From Bacterioplanes sanyensis (GTDB taxonomy: Bacteria; Pseudomonadota; Gammaproteobacteria; Pseudomonadales; Oceanobacteraceae): a stretch of DNA of 64,000 nt. The stretch spans positions 1,652 through 65,651 of the forward strand of contig NZ_BMYY01000011.1 of NCBI RefSeq assembly GCF_014652515.1, given 5' to 3'. The position numbers and the translations under genes were made by a program. Below are positions 36,071-44,755 of the stretch, in pieces; the first letter of the stretch is position 1; every line of letters starts with the position of its first letter. The notes under the pieces are model-generated. The model made no database searches. It was given only the letters and a program-made list of their open reading frames with translations, and was not told where the DNA came from.

Positions 36071-37678
36071 ATGGCACGACGTTGGAACGGCTGGGGCGAT
36101 GACGGTTACGTTAAAGAGGTATCCGCCCACGGTGGTGCATTGATTCGTTCCATTATCGGTGAGCCGACGCCGCTTAAAGACGCCACCTTGGACGAGGTCG
36201 TGGCGCAAGTGCCGGCCTCGCGTTTGCCGCAACATGCGTTAATTTCCACGGATGCCGAGCAGCGTGTTCGCCATGCCCGTGGCCAAAGCTTTCCGGACTG
36301 GCTCGCCATGCGCAGTGGCAAATTCGGCACTTTCCCTGACGGCGTCGCCTTTCCGGAAACCAGTGCACAGGTGCGTGAACTGCTCGATTTGGCGCGCCAG
36401 CATGATTTTGATGTCATTCCCTACGGCGGTGGCACGTCGGTGGCTGGCCATATTACTCCGGTAGCGAGTCAGCGCGCGATTTTGACCGTCGATATGGGGC
36501 GCATGAATCAACTGCTGGAGCTGAACGAAGAAAGCCAAATTGCGACCTTTGGTGCGGGCACGCCAGGCCCGCAGGTGGAATCCCAGTTGCGCGCCCGTGG
36601 TTATACCTTGGGGCATTTCCCGCAGTCTTGGGAGTTGTCGACCATTGGCGGCTGGATTGCCTCACGCTCCAGTGGCCAGCAATCGCTGCGCTATGGTCGC
36701 ATCGAGCAAATGTTTGCCGGTGGACGCATGGAAACCCTGCGCGGCAGTTTGGATATTCCCACCATTCCTGCCAGCTCGGCCGGGCCGGACATGCGTGAGG
36801 TCACCATGGGCACGGAAGGGCGCATGGGCATCTTTACCGAGGTTAAGGTGCGGGTGACGCGCCTGGCGCAGGAAGAAAAGTTTTTTGTCATGTTTATGCC
36901 CAACTGGCAGCAAGCCAAAGCGGCGGTGCGTGAGTTGGTGCAGCAGAAAATTCCGCTGTCGATGATGCGCGTCAGCAACGCCAGCGAAACCCGTGCTCAT
37001 GCTCATTTAGGCACCTCTGAATCGCAGTTTAAGCTGCTGGATCGTTACCTGAAATTTCGTGGCCTGGATGATCAGCGCTGCATGCTGACTTTCGGTGTGA
37101 CCGGCTCTAAGTATCAAAATCGCACTTCGCTTAAGCAGATTCGCCAGGTGCTGAGCCAGTACGGCGGCGTGGGCGGTGTGATTGCCAATATGATGGGCAA
37201 AATCTGGGCCGAAGGTCGGTTTAAGTTCCCTTATTTGCGTGAAACCACCTGGCAGCAAGGCATCGCCGTCGATACGCTGGAGACCGCCACCGATTGGGAT
37301 AACGTCGATGCGCTGATGCACGACATCGAGCAGGCCATCAAAACGGCCTTGAGCGATGAAGGCGAGCAGGTGATGGTGTTTACCCATTTATCGCACCTGT
37401 ATGGTCAAGGAAGCAGCATCTACACCACTTATTTTTTCCGCTGCGGCGAAGATTACGACGCTACCTTGGCGCGCTGGCGCAAGCTTAAGAGCCGCGCGTC
37501 TGAGGTGATTGCCCAGGGGCGGGCGACCATTTCCCATCAGCATGGCGTGGGCAAGGATCATGCGCCGTATTTGCCGGCCGAAAAGGGCGAGCTGGGCATG
37601 GAGGTCATTCGCGGATTGTTGCAGCAGTTCGACCCGGATAAGCGCCTGAATCCGCAGACCTTGATTCAGGACGATTGA
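36071..37678 (+). CDS. FAD-binding oxidoreductase, alkyldihydroxyacetonephosphate synthase-like
   Basis: A 535-residue VAO/PCMH-type flavoenzyme. The FAD-binding half contains VIPYGGGTSVAGHI and GHFPQSWELSTIGGWIASRSSGQQS. The C-terminal cap ends with ISHQHGVGKDHAPYL, matching the His-rich HHHGVG signature of eukaryotic AGPS, which swaps an acyl for an alkyl chain on DHAP. Bacterial relatives may instead oxidise or rearrange a glycerol-derived lipid or 2-hydroxy acid; the reaction is not established. The ATG at 36071 has AAAGGAA about 9 bases upstream. A strong terminator separates it from glpD, yet the shared strand and divergent AraC gene suggest one pathway. Confidence 0.82.
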   Translation: MARRWNGWGDDGYVKEVSAHGGALIRSIIGEPTPLKDATLDEVVAQVPASRLPQHALISTDAEQRVRHARGQSFPDWLAMRSGKFGTFPDGVAFPETSAQVRELLDLARQHDFDVIPYGGGTSVAGHITPVASQRAILTVDMGRMNQLLELNEESQIATFGAGTPGPQVESQLRARGYTLGHFPQSWELSTIGGWIASRSSGQQSLRYGRIEQMFAGGRMETLRGSLDIPTIPASSAGPDMREVTMGTEGRMGIFTEVKVRVTRLAQEEKFFVMFMPNWQQAKAAVRELVQQKIPLSMMRVSNASETRAHAHLGTSESQFKLLDRYLKFRGLDDQRCMLTFGVTGSKYQNRTSLKQIRQVLSQYGGVGGVIANMMGKIWAEGRFKFPYLRETTWQQGIAVDTLETATDWDNVDALMHDIEQAIKTALSDEGEQVMVFTHLSHLYGQGSSIYTTYFFRCGEDYDATLARWRKLKSRASEVIAQGRATISHQHGVGKDHAPYLPAEKGELGMEVIRGLLQQFDPDKRLNPQTLIQDD

Positions 37679-37723
37679 ATAACAACCCATAAAAGTCATA
37701 ACGACACTACATTCTCATTTTTT

Positions 37724-37747
37724 GGCCGGCTCTGCCGGCCGTTTTTT
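37724..37747 (+). terminator. Terminator between the AGPS-like gene and glpD
   Basis: GGCCGGC (37724-37730) and GCCGGCC (37734-37740) form a perfect stem with a TCT loop, followed by a T6 run, only about 25 bases before the glpD start. Confidence 0.85.
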
Positions 37748-37772
37748 CGTTCCGGCTATGGACGGAGACAGC

Positions 37773-39371
37773 ATGCAAACCAATTCAATGTGGCACACAG
37801 GTGGCCGTGAGCAGGCGTTGGCAACGCTCAAGGCTGAGCAGCACTGGGACATTATTATTGCCGGCGGTGGCATTACTGGCGCTGGCATCGCGCGTGAAGC
37901 GGCCCGTCGCGGCCTGAAAACCTTACTGCTGGAGCGCCAGGATTTTGCCTGGGGCACGTCCAGTCGCTCTTCCAAAATGGTGCATGGCGGCTTGCGCTAC
38001 ATTGCCGCCGGTGACATCAAAACCACCATGCATTCGGTGCAGGAGCGCGAGCGCTTGATGACCGAATTGCCGGGTCTGGTTGATCGCATGGGCTATTTGA
38101 TGGCCCATTACCAAGGCGGTTTTCCTGGGCCTTTTGTGTTTAATACCCTGCTGCGGGTGTACGACTTTTTTGCCGGTAAGCGTTACCGTCAGTTTTTCCC
38201 CAGTGCGGCTTTTCAGTTCCTGAGCCCCCTGATTCGCCAACAGTCGTTGCTCGGTGGCACTCAGTTTGCCGATGCCGTCACCGATGATTCGCGTCTGGTG
38301 CTGCGGGTGTTGCGCGAAGCGCAGCGCGACGGTGCGGTGGTGGTGAACTACCTCGGGGTCAGTGAACTGCAAAAAGACGGCGAGCGCGTGTGTGGCGCGG
38401 TGCTGACGGATACCCTCAGCGGTGAGAGCTATTGCGTTCGCGCCGATGTGGTGGTCAATGCCACGGGTGCCTGGGCGGATCAGCTGCGCGGTCAAATGCA
38501 GGCGTCGCCACGCATTCGCCCTGCGCGGGGCAGTCATATTGTGGTGCCGTCTTGGCGCTTACCGGTGGCGCAGTCCTTTACCGCGCTGCACCCTAAAGAC
38601 CAGCGGCCAATTTTTATCTTCCCGTGGGAAGGCCGCACCGTGGTGGGCACCACAGACCTAGACAACCCCAAACTCGATAACCAAGAAGCGCGCATGACGC
38701 GTGATGAGCTGAATTATTTGTTGGAGGTGGCGCGCTATCAGTTCCCCCAGGCTGAGCTCAGTGAATCTGACGTGATTTCCAGCTGGGCGGGTGTGCGTCC
38801 GCTGGTGTCTTCTGGGGCGCTCAACCCGTCGAAAGAAAAACGCGACCACAGTGTTTGGGATGACAACGGCCTGGTGAGTGTCAGTGGTGGCAAGCTGACC
38901 ACCTTTCGCTTGATTGCCCTTGATGTTTTAAACGCTGCACGCCCCTACATTCAGCGCTTTCCCGATGGCGAGTTTGAGCAGCGTTTATTTACTCCCGCAC
39001 AAGCACCGGCTGACGCTCGCTTTCGCGGCTTGCCTGGGTATTTGCAAAAGCGCCTGCTCGGTCATTATGGCGCTGAGCTGTCGACTCTGTTGGCCGAGGC
39101 GCGTGATGATGAGCTGGAGCTGATACCCGGTTGTCGCTGCTGCTGGGCCGAGTTGCGCTACAGCGCCGGTCATGAGGCCGTTGAACACTTAGATGACCTG
39201 TTGCTGCGGCGCACCCGCATTGGCTTGCTGGTGGAGCAGGGCGGTTTGATTTACGCCGATCGCATTCGCCGCATCTGCAGCGAGGCATTGGGCTGGAGTG
39301 AAGCGCGCTGGCAGCAAGAGCGTGAGCGCTATGAGCACATTTGGCGCAGCGCCTACAGCTTGCCGGAGTAA
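37773..39371 (+). CDS. glpD: FAD-dependent glycerol-3-phosphate dehydrogenase
   Basis: A 532-residue membrane-associated flavoprotein that oxidises glycerol-3-phosphate to DHAP and feeds electrons to quinone. The dinucleotide-binding motif is DIIIAGGGITGAGIAREAARRG. MVHGGLRY is typical of GlpD, as are RPARGSHIVVP and FPWEGRTVVGTTDLD. The ATG at 37773 is chosen because GGAGA precedes it and the protein then starts like relatives; an ATG at 37758 and a TTG at 37722 (inside the terminator) are alternatives. The kinase gene follows after three bases. As pseudomonad genomes often carry a separate glp operon, this may be a second, specialised copy. Confidence 0.9.
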   Translation: MQTNSMWHTGGREQALATLKAEQHWDIIIAGGGITGAGIAREAARRGLKTLLLERQDFAWGTSSRSSKMVHGGLRYIAAGDIKTTMHSVQERERLMTELPGLVDRMGYLMAHYQGGFPGPFVFNTLLRVYDFFAGKRYRQFFPSAAFQFLSPLIRQQSLLGGTQFADAVTDDSRLVLRVLREAQRDGAVVVNYLGVSELQKDGERVCGAVLTDTLSGESYCVRADVVVNATGAWADQLRGQMQASPRIRPARGSHIVVPSWRLPVAQSFTALHPKDQRPIFIFPWEGRTVVGTTDLDNPKLDNQEARMTRDELNYLLEVARYQFPQAELSESDVISSWAGVRPLVSSGALNPSKEKRDHSVWDDNGLVSVSGGKLTTFRLIALDVLNAARPYIQRFPDGEFEQRLFTPAQAPADARFRGLPGYLQKRLLGHYGAELSTLLAEARDDELELIPGCRCCWAELRYSAGHEAVEHLDDLLLRRTRIGLLVEQGGLIYADRIRRICSEALGWSEARWQQERERYEHIWRSAYSLPE

Positions 39372-39374
39372 GCC

Positions 39375-40928
39375 ATGTCGGAATATGTGTTGGCCATTGA
39401 TAACGGCACGCAAAGTGTCCGGGTGCTGGTGTTTGATCGCCACGGCAACGAAGTGGCTAAGAGCAAGGTCGAGCTGGAAGCCTATGTGTCGGCTCACCCC
39501 GGCTGGGCAGAGCAGCAGCCGGATTATTATTGGCAGGCGCTGCAGCAGGCGTTTGCCGGGCTATGGTCTCAGGGCTTGGTGGCACCTGAGCAAATTGCCG
39601 GCGTGGCGCTGACCACGCAGCGCTACACCATGATCAATCTGGATGAGCATTTTCAGCCGCTGCGCCCGGCGATTGTTTGGATGGACCAGCGCAAAGCCAC
39701 ACCAGAGCGCCCATTGGGCGGTCTGTGGGGCTTGTTAACTCGGCTATTGCGGCTAACGCCGGTGATTAACGACATGCGTGCCAAGGCACGGGATAACTGG
39801 CTGCAACAGCATGAGCCCGATGTGTGGCGTCGTACGCGCTACTACGTCAATTTATCTGCCTACTTAACCCATCGCCTCACTGGCCAGTTGCGTGACTCCG
39901 CGGGCTCGATTGTCGGTTACTTGCCCTATGACTATCGCCGTCAGTGCTGGGCGAAAAAATCCGACTTGAAGTGGAAGCTGCTGGCTGCCACGCCGGAAAT
40001 GATGCCAGAGCTGGTGCAGCCAGGTGAGCCGTTGGGCGCCATTACTGCGGATGCGGCTAGGTTGACAGGCTTACCAGAAGGTCTGCCGCTGATTGCTGCG
40101 GCCTCCGATAAAGCCTGTGAAGTGCTCGGCGCCGGTGGCAGTGATCCGCACATTGGCTGCTTAAGCTATGGCACCACCGCCACCATCAATACCACCACCT
40201 CACGCTACTTAGAGACCATTCCGTTTATTCCGCCTTACACGGCAGCGGTGCCAGGTCATTACAACACCGAGATGATGGTGTATCGCGGCTTTTGGATGGT
40301 GAGCTGGTTTAAGCAGGAGTTTGCTCATTACGAACAGCGCAAAGCCGCTGAGCAAGGGGTGCCAGCAGAGCAGCTGTTTGACGACCTGCTCAATCAGGTA
40401 CCCGCCGGCTCCATGGGGCTGATGATGCAGCCTTACTGGTCGCCTGGGGTGCGCCAGCCTGGCCCGGAGGGCAAGGGAGCCTTGATTGGCTTTGGTGACG
40501 TGCACAAGCGCGCGCATGTGTATCGTGCCATTTTAGAGGGCTTGGCCTACGAGCTGCGCCAGGGCAAAGAGCAAATTGAAAAGCGCAGCAAGGTGCCCAT
40601 TACTCGCCTGCGAGTGTCCGGCGGTGGCTCACAAAGCGATGCAGCGATGCAGCTGACGGCGGATATTTTTGGCATGAGCGCGGAACGGCCGCACACCTTT
40701 GAGGCGTCGGGCTTGGGCGCTGCCATCAACTGTGCCGTCGGTTTGGGTTGGTATGGAGATTATCGCCAAGCCACCGATGCCATGACTCGGGTGGGGCAGG
40801 TGTTTGAGCCGCATTTGCCCACGGTGCGCTTGTACGATCGCTTGTACCGTGAGGTGTATCAACAAATGTACAAGCGCATGCAGCCTTTGTATCGCGCGAT
40901 TCGTGATATCACAGGCTACCCAGATTAG
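39375..40928 (+). CDS. FGGY-family carbohydrate kinase
   Basis: A 517-residue sugar/polyol kinase of the FGGY family with the ATP-binding N-terminus YVLAIDNGTQSVRVLVFD, the substrate-loop VWMDQRKATP, LSYGTTATINTTTSR, and the C-terminal phosphate motif RVSGGGSQSDAAMQL. It is longer and different in the middle from GlpK, so glycerol may not be the substrate. It starts three bases after glpD, with GGAG in the glpD tail as ribosome binding site, so the pair is translationally coupled and probably acts in sequence: phosphorylation, then oxidation. Confidence 0.87.
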   Translation: MSEYVLAIDNGTQSVRVLVFDRHGNEVAKSKVELEAYVSAHPGWAEQQPDYYWQALQQAFAGLWSQGLVAPEQIAGVALTTQRYTMINLDEHFQPLRPAIVWMDQRKATPERPLGGLWGLLTRLLRLTPVINDMRAKARDNWLQQHEPDVWRRTRYYVNLSAYLTHRLTGQLRDSAGSIVGYLPYDYRRQCWAKKSDLKWKLLAATPEMMPELVQPGEPLGAITADAARLTGLPEGLPLIAAASDKACEVLGAGGSDPHIGCLSYGTTATINTTTSRYLETIPFIPPYTAAVPGHYNTEMMVYRGFWMVSWFKQEFAHYEQRKAAEQGVPAEQLFDDLLNQVPAGSMGLMMQPYWSPGVRQPGPEGKGALIGFGDVHKRAHVYRAILEGLAYELRQGKEQIEKRSKVPITRLRVSGGGSQSDAAMQLTADIFGMSAERPHTFEASGLGAAINCAVGLGWYGDYRQATDAMTRVGQVFEPHLPTVRLYDRLYREVYQQMYKRMQPLYRAIRDITGYPD

Positions 40929-40951
40929 AGGCACCTCTTAAGTTCGGTGCC

Positions 40952-42178
40952 TTAGCCTAGCTGGGCAAACAGCTCGCGACTGTGGTCGATGGCTTGGCGA
41001 TAATGGTCGTGCAAGTGCGTGCGGCTAAGCCCGAGCTGTTGCAACGCTGGCCAATCAATGGCGGGCCAGTGGTCGCGCTCGAGCAATTGCAGGGTTTGCA
41101 GCAGCAAGCCATAGCGGCCTTGTTGATGCAATAAGGCTTGAGTGAGCTCGTCGTCAAAGCGCAGGCGCTGACAAATATCGCTCATTGGTAGGTCGGTAAA
41201 GGCGTCCAGCAATGAAAACAGCCCCAGCGTGAAGGCTGTGTCGGTATCTAGGCCGGCATCGGCTGCTAGGTCTCTGCAGCAGTGAGCGCGCACCAAAGCT
41301 TGTTCGCGCAGGGCAAAAGGTTTGTCATCTAAGCGACCCAAAGCCAGGATATTGGCCCAAGCTCGAATGCGATCTAAGCCTGCCAACACCAATGCGTGCT
41401 TAATGGAAGAAATGGTGCTAACGCAGCCAACGGCGGCTGAGTTCACCAGCTGCAACAGTTTAAAACTCAACTGTGGCTCGCTGTGCAGCAGAGTCTCAAC
41501 ACTGGCCATGTCGACATCGGGCTGGTTCAACACTTGCAGCAACTGTAAAACGGCGACTTTGTTATCGGCCAAGCGTTTGCCATACAGAGGCTTAGGTCGG
41601 TCAAAAAAATAGCCTTGAAATAAGGTGTAGCCGGCTTCTAAGCAGAAACTGAACTCTTCATGATCTTCTACTTTTTCCGCCAGCCATATTTGCCCGTCTC
41701 GTTTGTGTTGGTTGAGTAAGGCGGCGCTGTCTTCTAGGTTGCGGCACAGGCGCAAGTCGACTTTGACGATGTCCGCCATGGAGAGCATGGCCAGCTGTTG
41801 CGGGCTGGCGCTGAAGTCGTCCAAGGCGATGCGATATCCGTAGCGTTTTAAACGCTGCAGTGCGTCAAGGTTTTGTGCGTTGGCCTGGGTATACTCGATG
41901 ACTTCGGCCACTAGAGTGTCGGGGGCCAGTAGTGGCGGGTTTTGTAGCCAGTGCTCGGTAAAGTTGATATAGGCCGGTAAACCACCGGTTACTTGCTCGA
42001 TGCCCAAGTCTTGAAATGCGCTGACCATCACATCACGCGTTGCTTGATCACCACATAATGACTGTGCCAGCTGGTCAAGAGGCGGCAGCGGACGATACAG
42101 CAGCTCGTACGCAACGACTTGCAAATGGGTATCTAAAATGGGCTGGCGGGCCAATAGAGGCGGCGGATCTTGATGCAT
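40952..42178 (-). CDS. YuxH-type degenerate EAL plus HDOD signalling protein
   Basis: A 408-residue cytoplasmic protein. The N-terminal half is an EAL fold whose signature is changed to YELLYRP (instead of EAL). It keeps ALDDFSASP, IVKVDLR and AEKVED, while other catalytic residues look lost, so it probably does not degrade c-di-GMP. The C-terminal half is an HDOD domain (LHSEPQLSFKLLQLVNSAAVG, ISSIKHALVLAGLDRIRAW). Such proteins relay signals in motility and surface behaviour. It is divergent from cheV with the starts about 100 bases apart, which supports a chemotaxis or motility link. Confidence 0.85.
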   Translation of the reverse strand: MHQDPPPLLARQPILDTHLQVVAYELLYRPLPPLDQLAQSLCGDQATRDVMVSAFQDLGIEQVTGGLPAYINFTEHWLQNPPLLAPDTLVAEVIEYTQANAQNLDALQRLKRYGYRIALDDFSASPQQLAMLSMADIVKVDLRLCRNLEDSAALLNQHKRDGQIWLAEKVEDHEEFSFCLEAGYTLFQGYFFDRPKPLYGKRLADNKVAVLQLLQVLNQPDVDMASVETLLHSEPQLSFKLLQLVNSAAVGCVSTISSIKHALVLAGLDRIRAWANILALGRLDDKPFALREQALVRAHCCRDLAADAGLDTDTAFTLGLFSLLDAFTDLPMSDICQRLRFDDELTQALLHQQGRYGLLLQTLQLLERDHWPAIDWPALQQLGLSRTHLHDHYRQAIDHSRELFAQLG

Positions 42179-42278
42179 GGTCTTACCGTCGTTGCTATGT
42201 GCTTATTGTAACGGCTTTCACAGGCGTTTTTGTGGCCTTTGTCTACACTTTAAAGAAAATCGCATTGCGGAGCACGGT

Positions 42279-43244
42279 ATGAGTGGAGTTCTAAGCAGCG
42301 TTGACGCCCGCACCCAGTTGGTGGGGCAGAATCGCCTAGAGTTGCTGTTGTTTCATTTGGGCGGTACACAGCTGTTTGCCATCAATGTGTTCAAAGTCCA
42401 AGAAGTGATGCGCCTACCGACACTGACCAAAATGCCAGATCGTCACCCAGTCGTGCGCGGTGTAACGCATTTGCGCGGGCAAACGGTGCCGGTGGTGGAT
42501 CTTCGTCATGCTATCCAGATGGGGCCGCTCAAAACTTCAGAAGATGAAGCCACCATTATTGTGACCGAATACAATATGACGGTGCAGGCCTTTCTGGTGG
42601 GGGGGGTGGACCGTATCGTTAATATGAACTGGAACGAGATTTTGCCACCTCCAGGTGGCTCAGGCCGTACTCACTATCTAACCGCCATTACAAGGATTGA
42701 TGATCGCATCGTTGAGATTATTGATGTTGAAAAGGTGTTGGCAGAAATCGCGCCCTATGACCTGAACTTGTCTGAGGATCTGTATGACAGGGAACTGATG
42801 GAGCGCATCCGCGGTAAAGATATCCTGATTGTGGATGACTCCCATGTGGCGTTAGAGCAAATGAAACAAGTGTTGACCCCGATGGGGCTCAATATTGTTA
42901 TTGCGAATAACGGCCTCGAAGCCTATCAAATGCTAATGCACTGGAAGGAGCAGGGGAAAGATATCCGCAACGATTTGGTGATGATTATCACCGACGCTGA
43001 AATGCCAGAGATGGACGGTTATATGCTCACCACAGAAATACGCCGAGATCCTGAGCTCAAAGATACCACCATTGTTTTGCACACCTCGTTGTCTGGCAGT
43101 TTTAACAAGGCCATGGTACAGAAGGTCGGCTGTGACGGCTTTTTGTCCAAGTTTGCTCCCGAGGCTATGACAGATGAAGTGCAGCGTTTAATTCGTGTTA
43201 AGCTCGGCATGGAGGCGCCCTCGGCTGCCGATCCAGTTCGATGA
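42279..43244 (+). CDS. cheV: Chemotaxis coupling/response-regulator protein CheV
   Basis: A 321-residue CheV: an N-terminal CheW domain (LLLFHLGGTQLFAINVFKVQEVMRLP, RGVTHLRGQTVPVVDLR) that links chemoreceptors to CheA, then a receiver domain (DILIVDDSHVALEQM, phosphoacceptor Asp in TDAEMPEMDGY, Thr/Ser in HTSLSG and Lys in FLSKF). The ATG at 42279 with CGGAG about 8 bases upstream is preferred; the frame is open back to 42177 but the extension overlaps the divergent gene. Ends in a clear terminator. Confidence 0.93.
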   Translation: MSGVLSSVDARTQLVGQNRLELLLFHLGGTQLFAINVFKVQEVMRLPTLTKMPDRHPVVRGVTHLRGQTVPVVDLRHAIQMGPLKTSEDEATIIVTEYNMTVQAFLVGGVDRIVNMNWNEILPPPGGSGRTHYLTAITRIDDRIVEIIDVEKVLAEIAPYDLNLSEDLYDRELMERIRGKDILIVDDSHVALEQMKQVLTPMGLNIVIANNGLEAYQMLMHWKEQGKDIRNDLVMIITDAEMPEMDGYMLTTEIRRDPELKDTTIVLHTSLSGSFNKAMVQKVGCDGFLSKFAPEAMTDEVQRLIRVKLGMEAPSAADPVR

Positions 43245-43274
43245 TTCGCACATTGTCTTGCATTCGCGCAAAAT

Positions 43275-43297
43275 AGCCGGCTTCGCCGGCTTTTTTG
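43275..43297 (+). terminator. Terminator of cheV
   Basis: AGCCGGC (43275-43281), TTC loop, GCCGGCT (43285-43291), then a T-run. It lies between cheV and the MOSC gene. Confidence 0.88.
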
Positions 43298-43316
43298 TGT
43301 TTATTAAGGATTCAGT

Positions 43317-44111
43317 ATGGCCCGTATCGAGCGATTATTTATTTATCCAGTAAAATCGTGTGCGCCGGTAGAGGTTCAGAGCATGCAGCTGGACGCGCTG
43401 GGGCCAGTTGGTGACCGGCGTTTTATGCTGGTAAATGAGCAAGGGAAATTTCTTACTCAGCGTCAGTTGCCGGCCATGGCTCGCATTGAAGCGCAATGGT
43501 TCGGTGGAGAGTTGCAATTATCTTGGCCGGGGCAGTCGCGGTTTTCGGTATCAATGCGCGACGAACGCTGTGATGTTGAGGTTTGGGGTGATGTTGTTTC
43601 GGCGCGCTTAGCAGCGGATGACACTCACAGCGCTTTGAGCGATTTTTTGGGGCGTGCGTGCCGCTTGGTGCAAATGGACGAACAAAGTCAGCGTGCAGTT
43701 GCACAAGAATACGTAGGCTCGGTCGAGCGACAGGTTGGCTTTGCGGATGGCTTTCCGCTGTTGGTGGTGAATCAGGCCAGTGTCGATTTTCTCAGTGAGC
43801 GCTTAGGGCGTGAAATAGATGTGCGGCGTTTTCGCCCCAATGTTGTTATAAACGATCCGAATTTTAGCCCGTTGGAGGAAAATCAATGGCGCTCTTTAAG
43901 CATTGAGGGCGGCTCCATTGATTTGGTGAAATTGTGCACTCGCTGTGTTATTCCGACTCGGGATTTGACGACGTTAGAGCGAGAGGCGGATTTTCTGGAT
44001 GTGCTTAAAAACGATTGTCGTGTCGATGGCAAAATTGTTTTTGGCCAGAACGGTTTGCATCGAAATATAACGAGCTTAAGCGTGGGTCAGGCGGCGACGG
44101 TAGTGCGTTAA
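43317..44111 (+). CDS. MOSC-domain protein (YcbX-like)
   Basis: A 264-residue protein with an N-terminal MOSC beta-barrel (RIERLFIYPVKSCAPVEVQS, GPVGDRRFMLVNEQG) and the MOSC domain (FADGFPLLVVNQAS-like segment, RRFRPNVVIN). The candidate molybdenum-cofactor-binding Cys lies in LCTRCVIPTRD. YcbX-type proteins reduce N-hydroxylated compounds using Moco and an electron donor. E. coli YcbX has an added ferredoxin domain; this one is shorter and lacks it, so it would need a separate partner. The ATG at 43317 has AAGGA upstream. Its last four bases overlap the converging gene. Confidence 0.88.
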   Translation: MARIERLFIYPVKSCAPVEVQSMQLDALGPVGDRRFMLVNEQGKFLTQRQLPAMARIEAQWFGGELQLSWPGQSRFSVSMRDERCDVEVWGDVVSARLAADDTHSALSDFLGRACRLVQMDEQSQRAVAQEYVGSVERQVGFADGFPLLVVNQASVDFLSERLGREIDVRRFRPNVVINDPNFSPLEENQWRSLSIEGGSIDLVKLCTRCVIPTRDLTTLEREADFLDVLKNDCRVDGKIVFGQNGLHRNITSLSVGQAATVVR

Positions 44112-44683
44112 AAAAACTCGATTTCGTCGCTGTTGTCGTCTGTGTGTGGTTTGGCGCCCTGTGTCTCGAAGTGATGGCGATATATCTGCAGGGCTTCGGC
44201 AATGGAGTGGCCAGATAAAATGTATTCATACATCAACCGTTCGGCCTCCATGGTGTAGTTGGACTTGATATCTTGTTGCAGCGCTTGCCAAGCTTGGCGT
44301 TGGTAGCGCTGTGTTGGGCTTGCGATTAAATGACCCATATGCTCCAAGCTATCGCTCACATGCTCCAAACGCTGGCATAGGCGATCATAAAACTGAAAGC
44401 TAACCACAGACTGCCCGATGCTGGCTTGAATGTGCTCGGCCAGTTCACGCACTGATGGGTGTTGCTGGCTATCTGATAAGGCTAGGAGCTGTTGGGTGCT
44501 GTCGGCGATGCTGCTGAATTGTTGGGTGAGCTGATTGATGCTGTCGCTGCTTTCATGCAATGAGGTGTCGATTTGGCTGACCGCCAATGCCAGCAGTGTC
44601 AGTGTTTCACTGATCTGGCTCCAATCCGGTTGTTCGTTGTCGCTGGACGGGGCGGATAAACTGCGGCGGTCAGGCTTGGTCAT
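44108..44683 (-). CDS. Helical protein of unknown function, possibly chemotaxis-associated
   Basis: A 191-residue, almost wholly helical protein with no family I can name. The first half (ISETLTLLALAVSQIDTSLHES...INQLTQQFSSIADSTQQL) has heptad-like spacing. The central part FQFYDRLCQRLEHVSDSLEHMG and the segment YTMEAERLMYEYILSG look like conserved helices. It ends in an acidic-aromatic tail, NSDEIEFF, of the kind seen as a docking tail in some chemotaxis proteins. cheV is two genes away, so a CheZ-like or receptor-associated role is possible but unproven. It converges on the MOSC gene with a four-base overlap. Confidence 0.65.
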   Translation of the reverse strand: MTKPDRRSLSAPSSDNEQPDWSQISETLTLLALAVSQIDTSLHESSDSINQLTQQFSSIADSTQQLLALSDSQQHPSVRELAEHIQASIGQSVVSFQFYDRLCQRLEHVSDSLEHMGHLIASPTQRYQRQAWQALQQDIKSNYTMEAERLMYEYILSGHSIAEALQIYRHHFETQGAKPHTDDNSDEIEFF

Positions 44684-44755
44684 ATGAATATCCTTTCGCT
44701 GAATACCAAGCCTAGACCAGGCTCCTCAAGGCAGCCAGAAGCGACTGCGGTCAAG

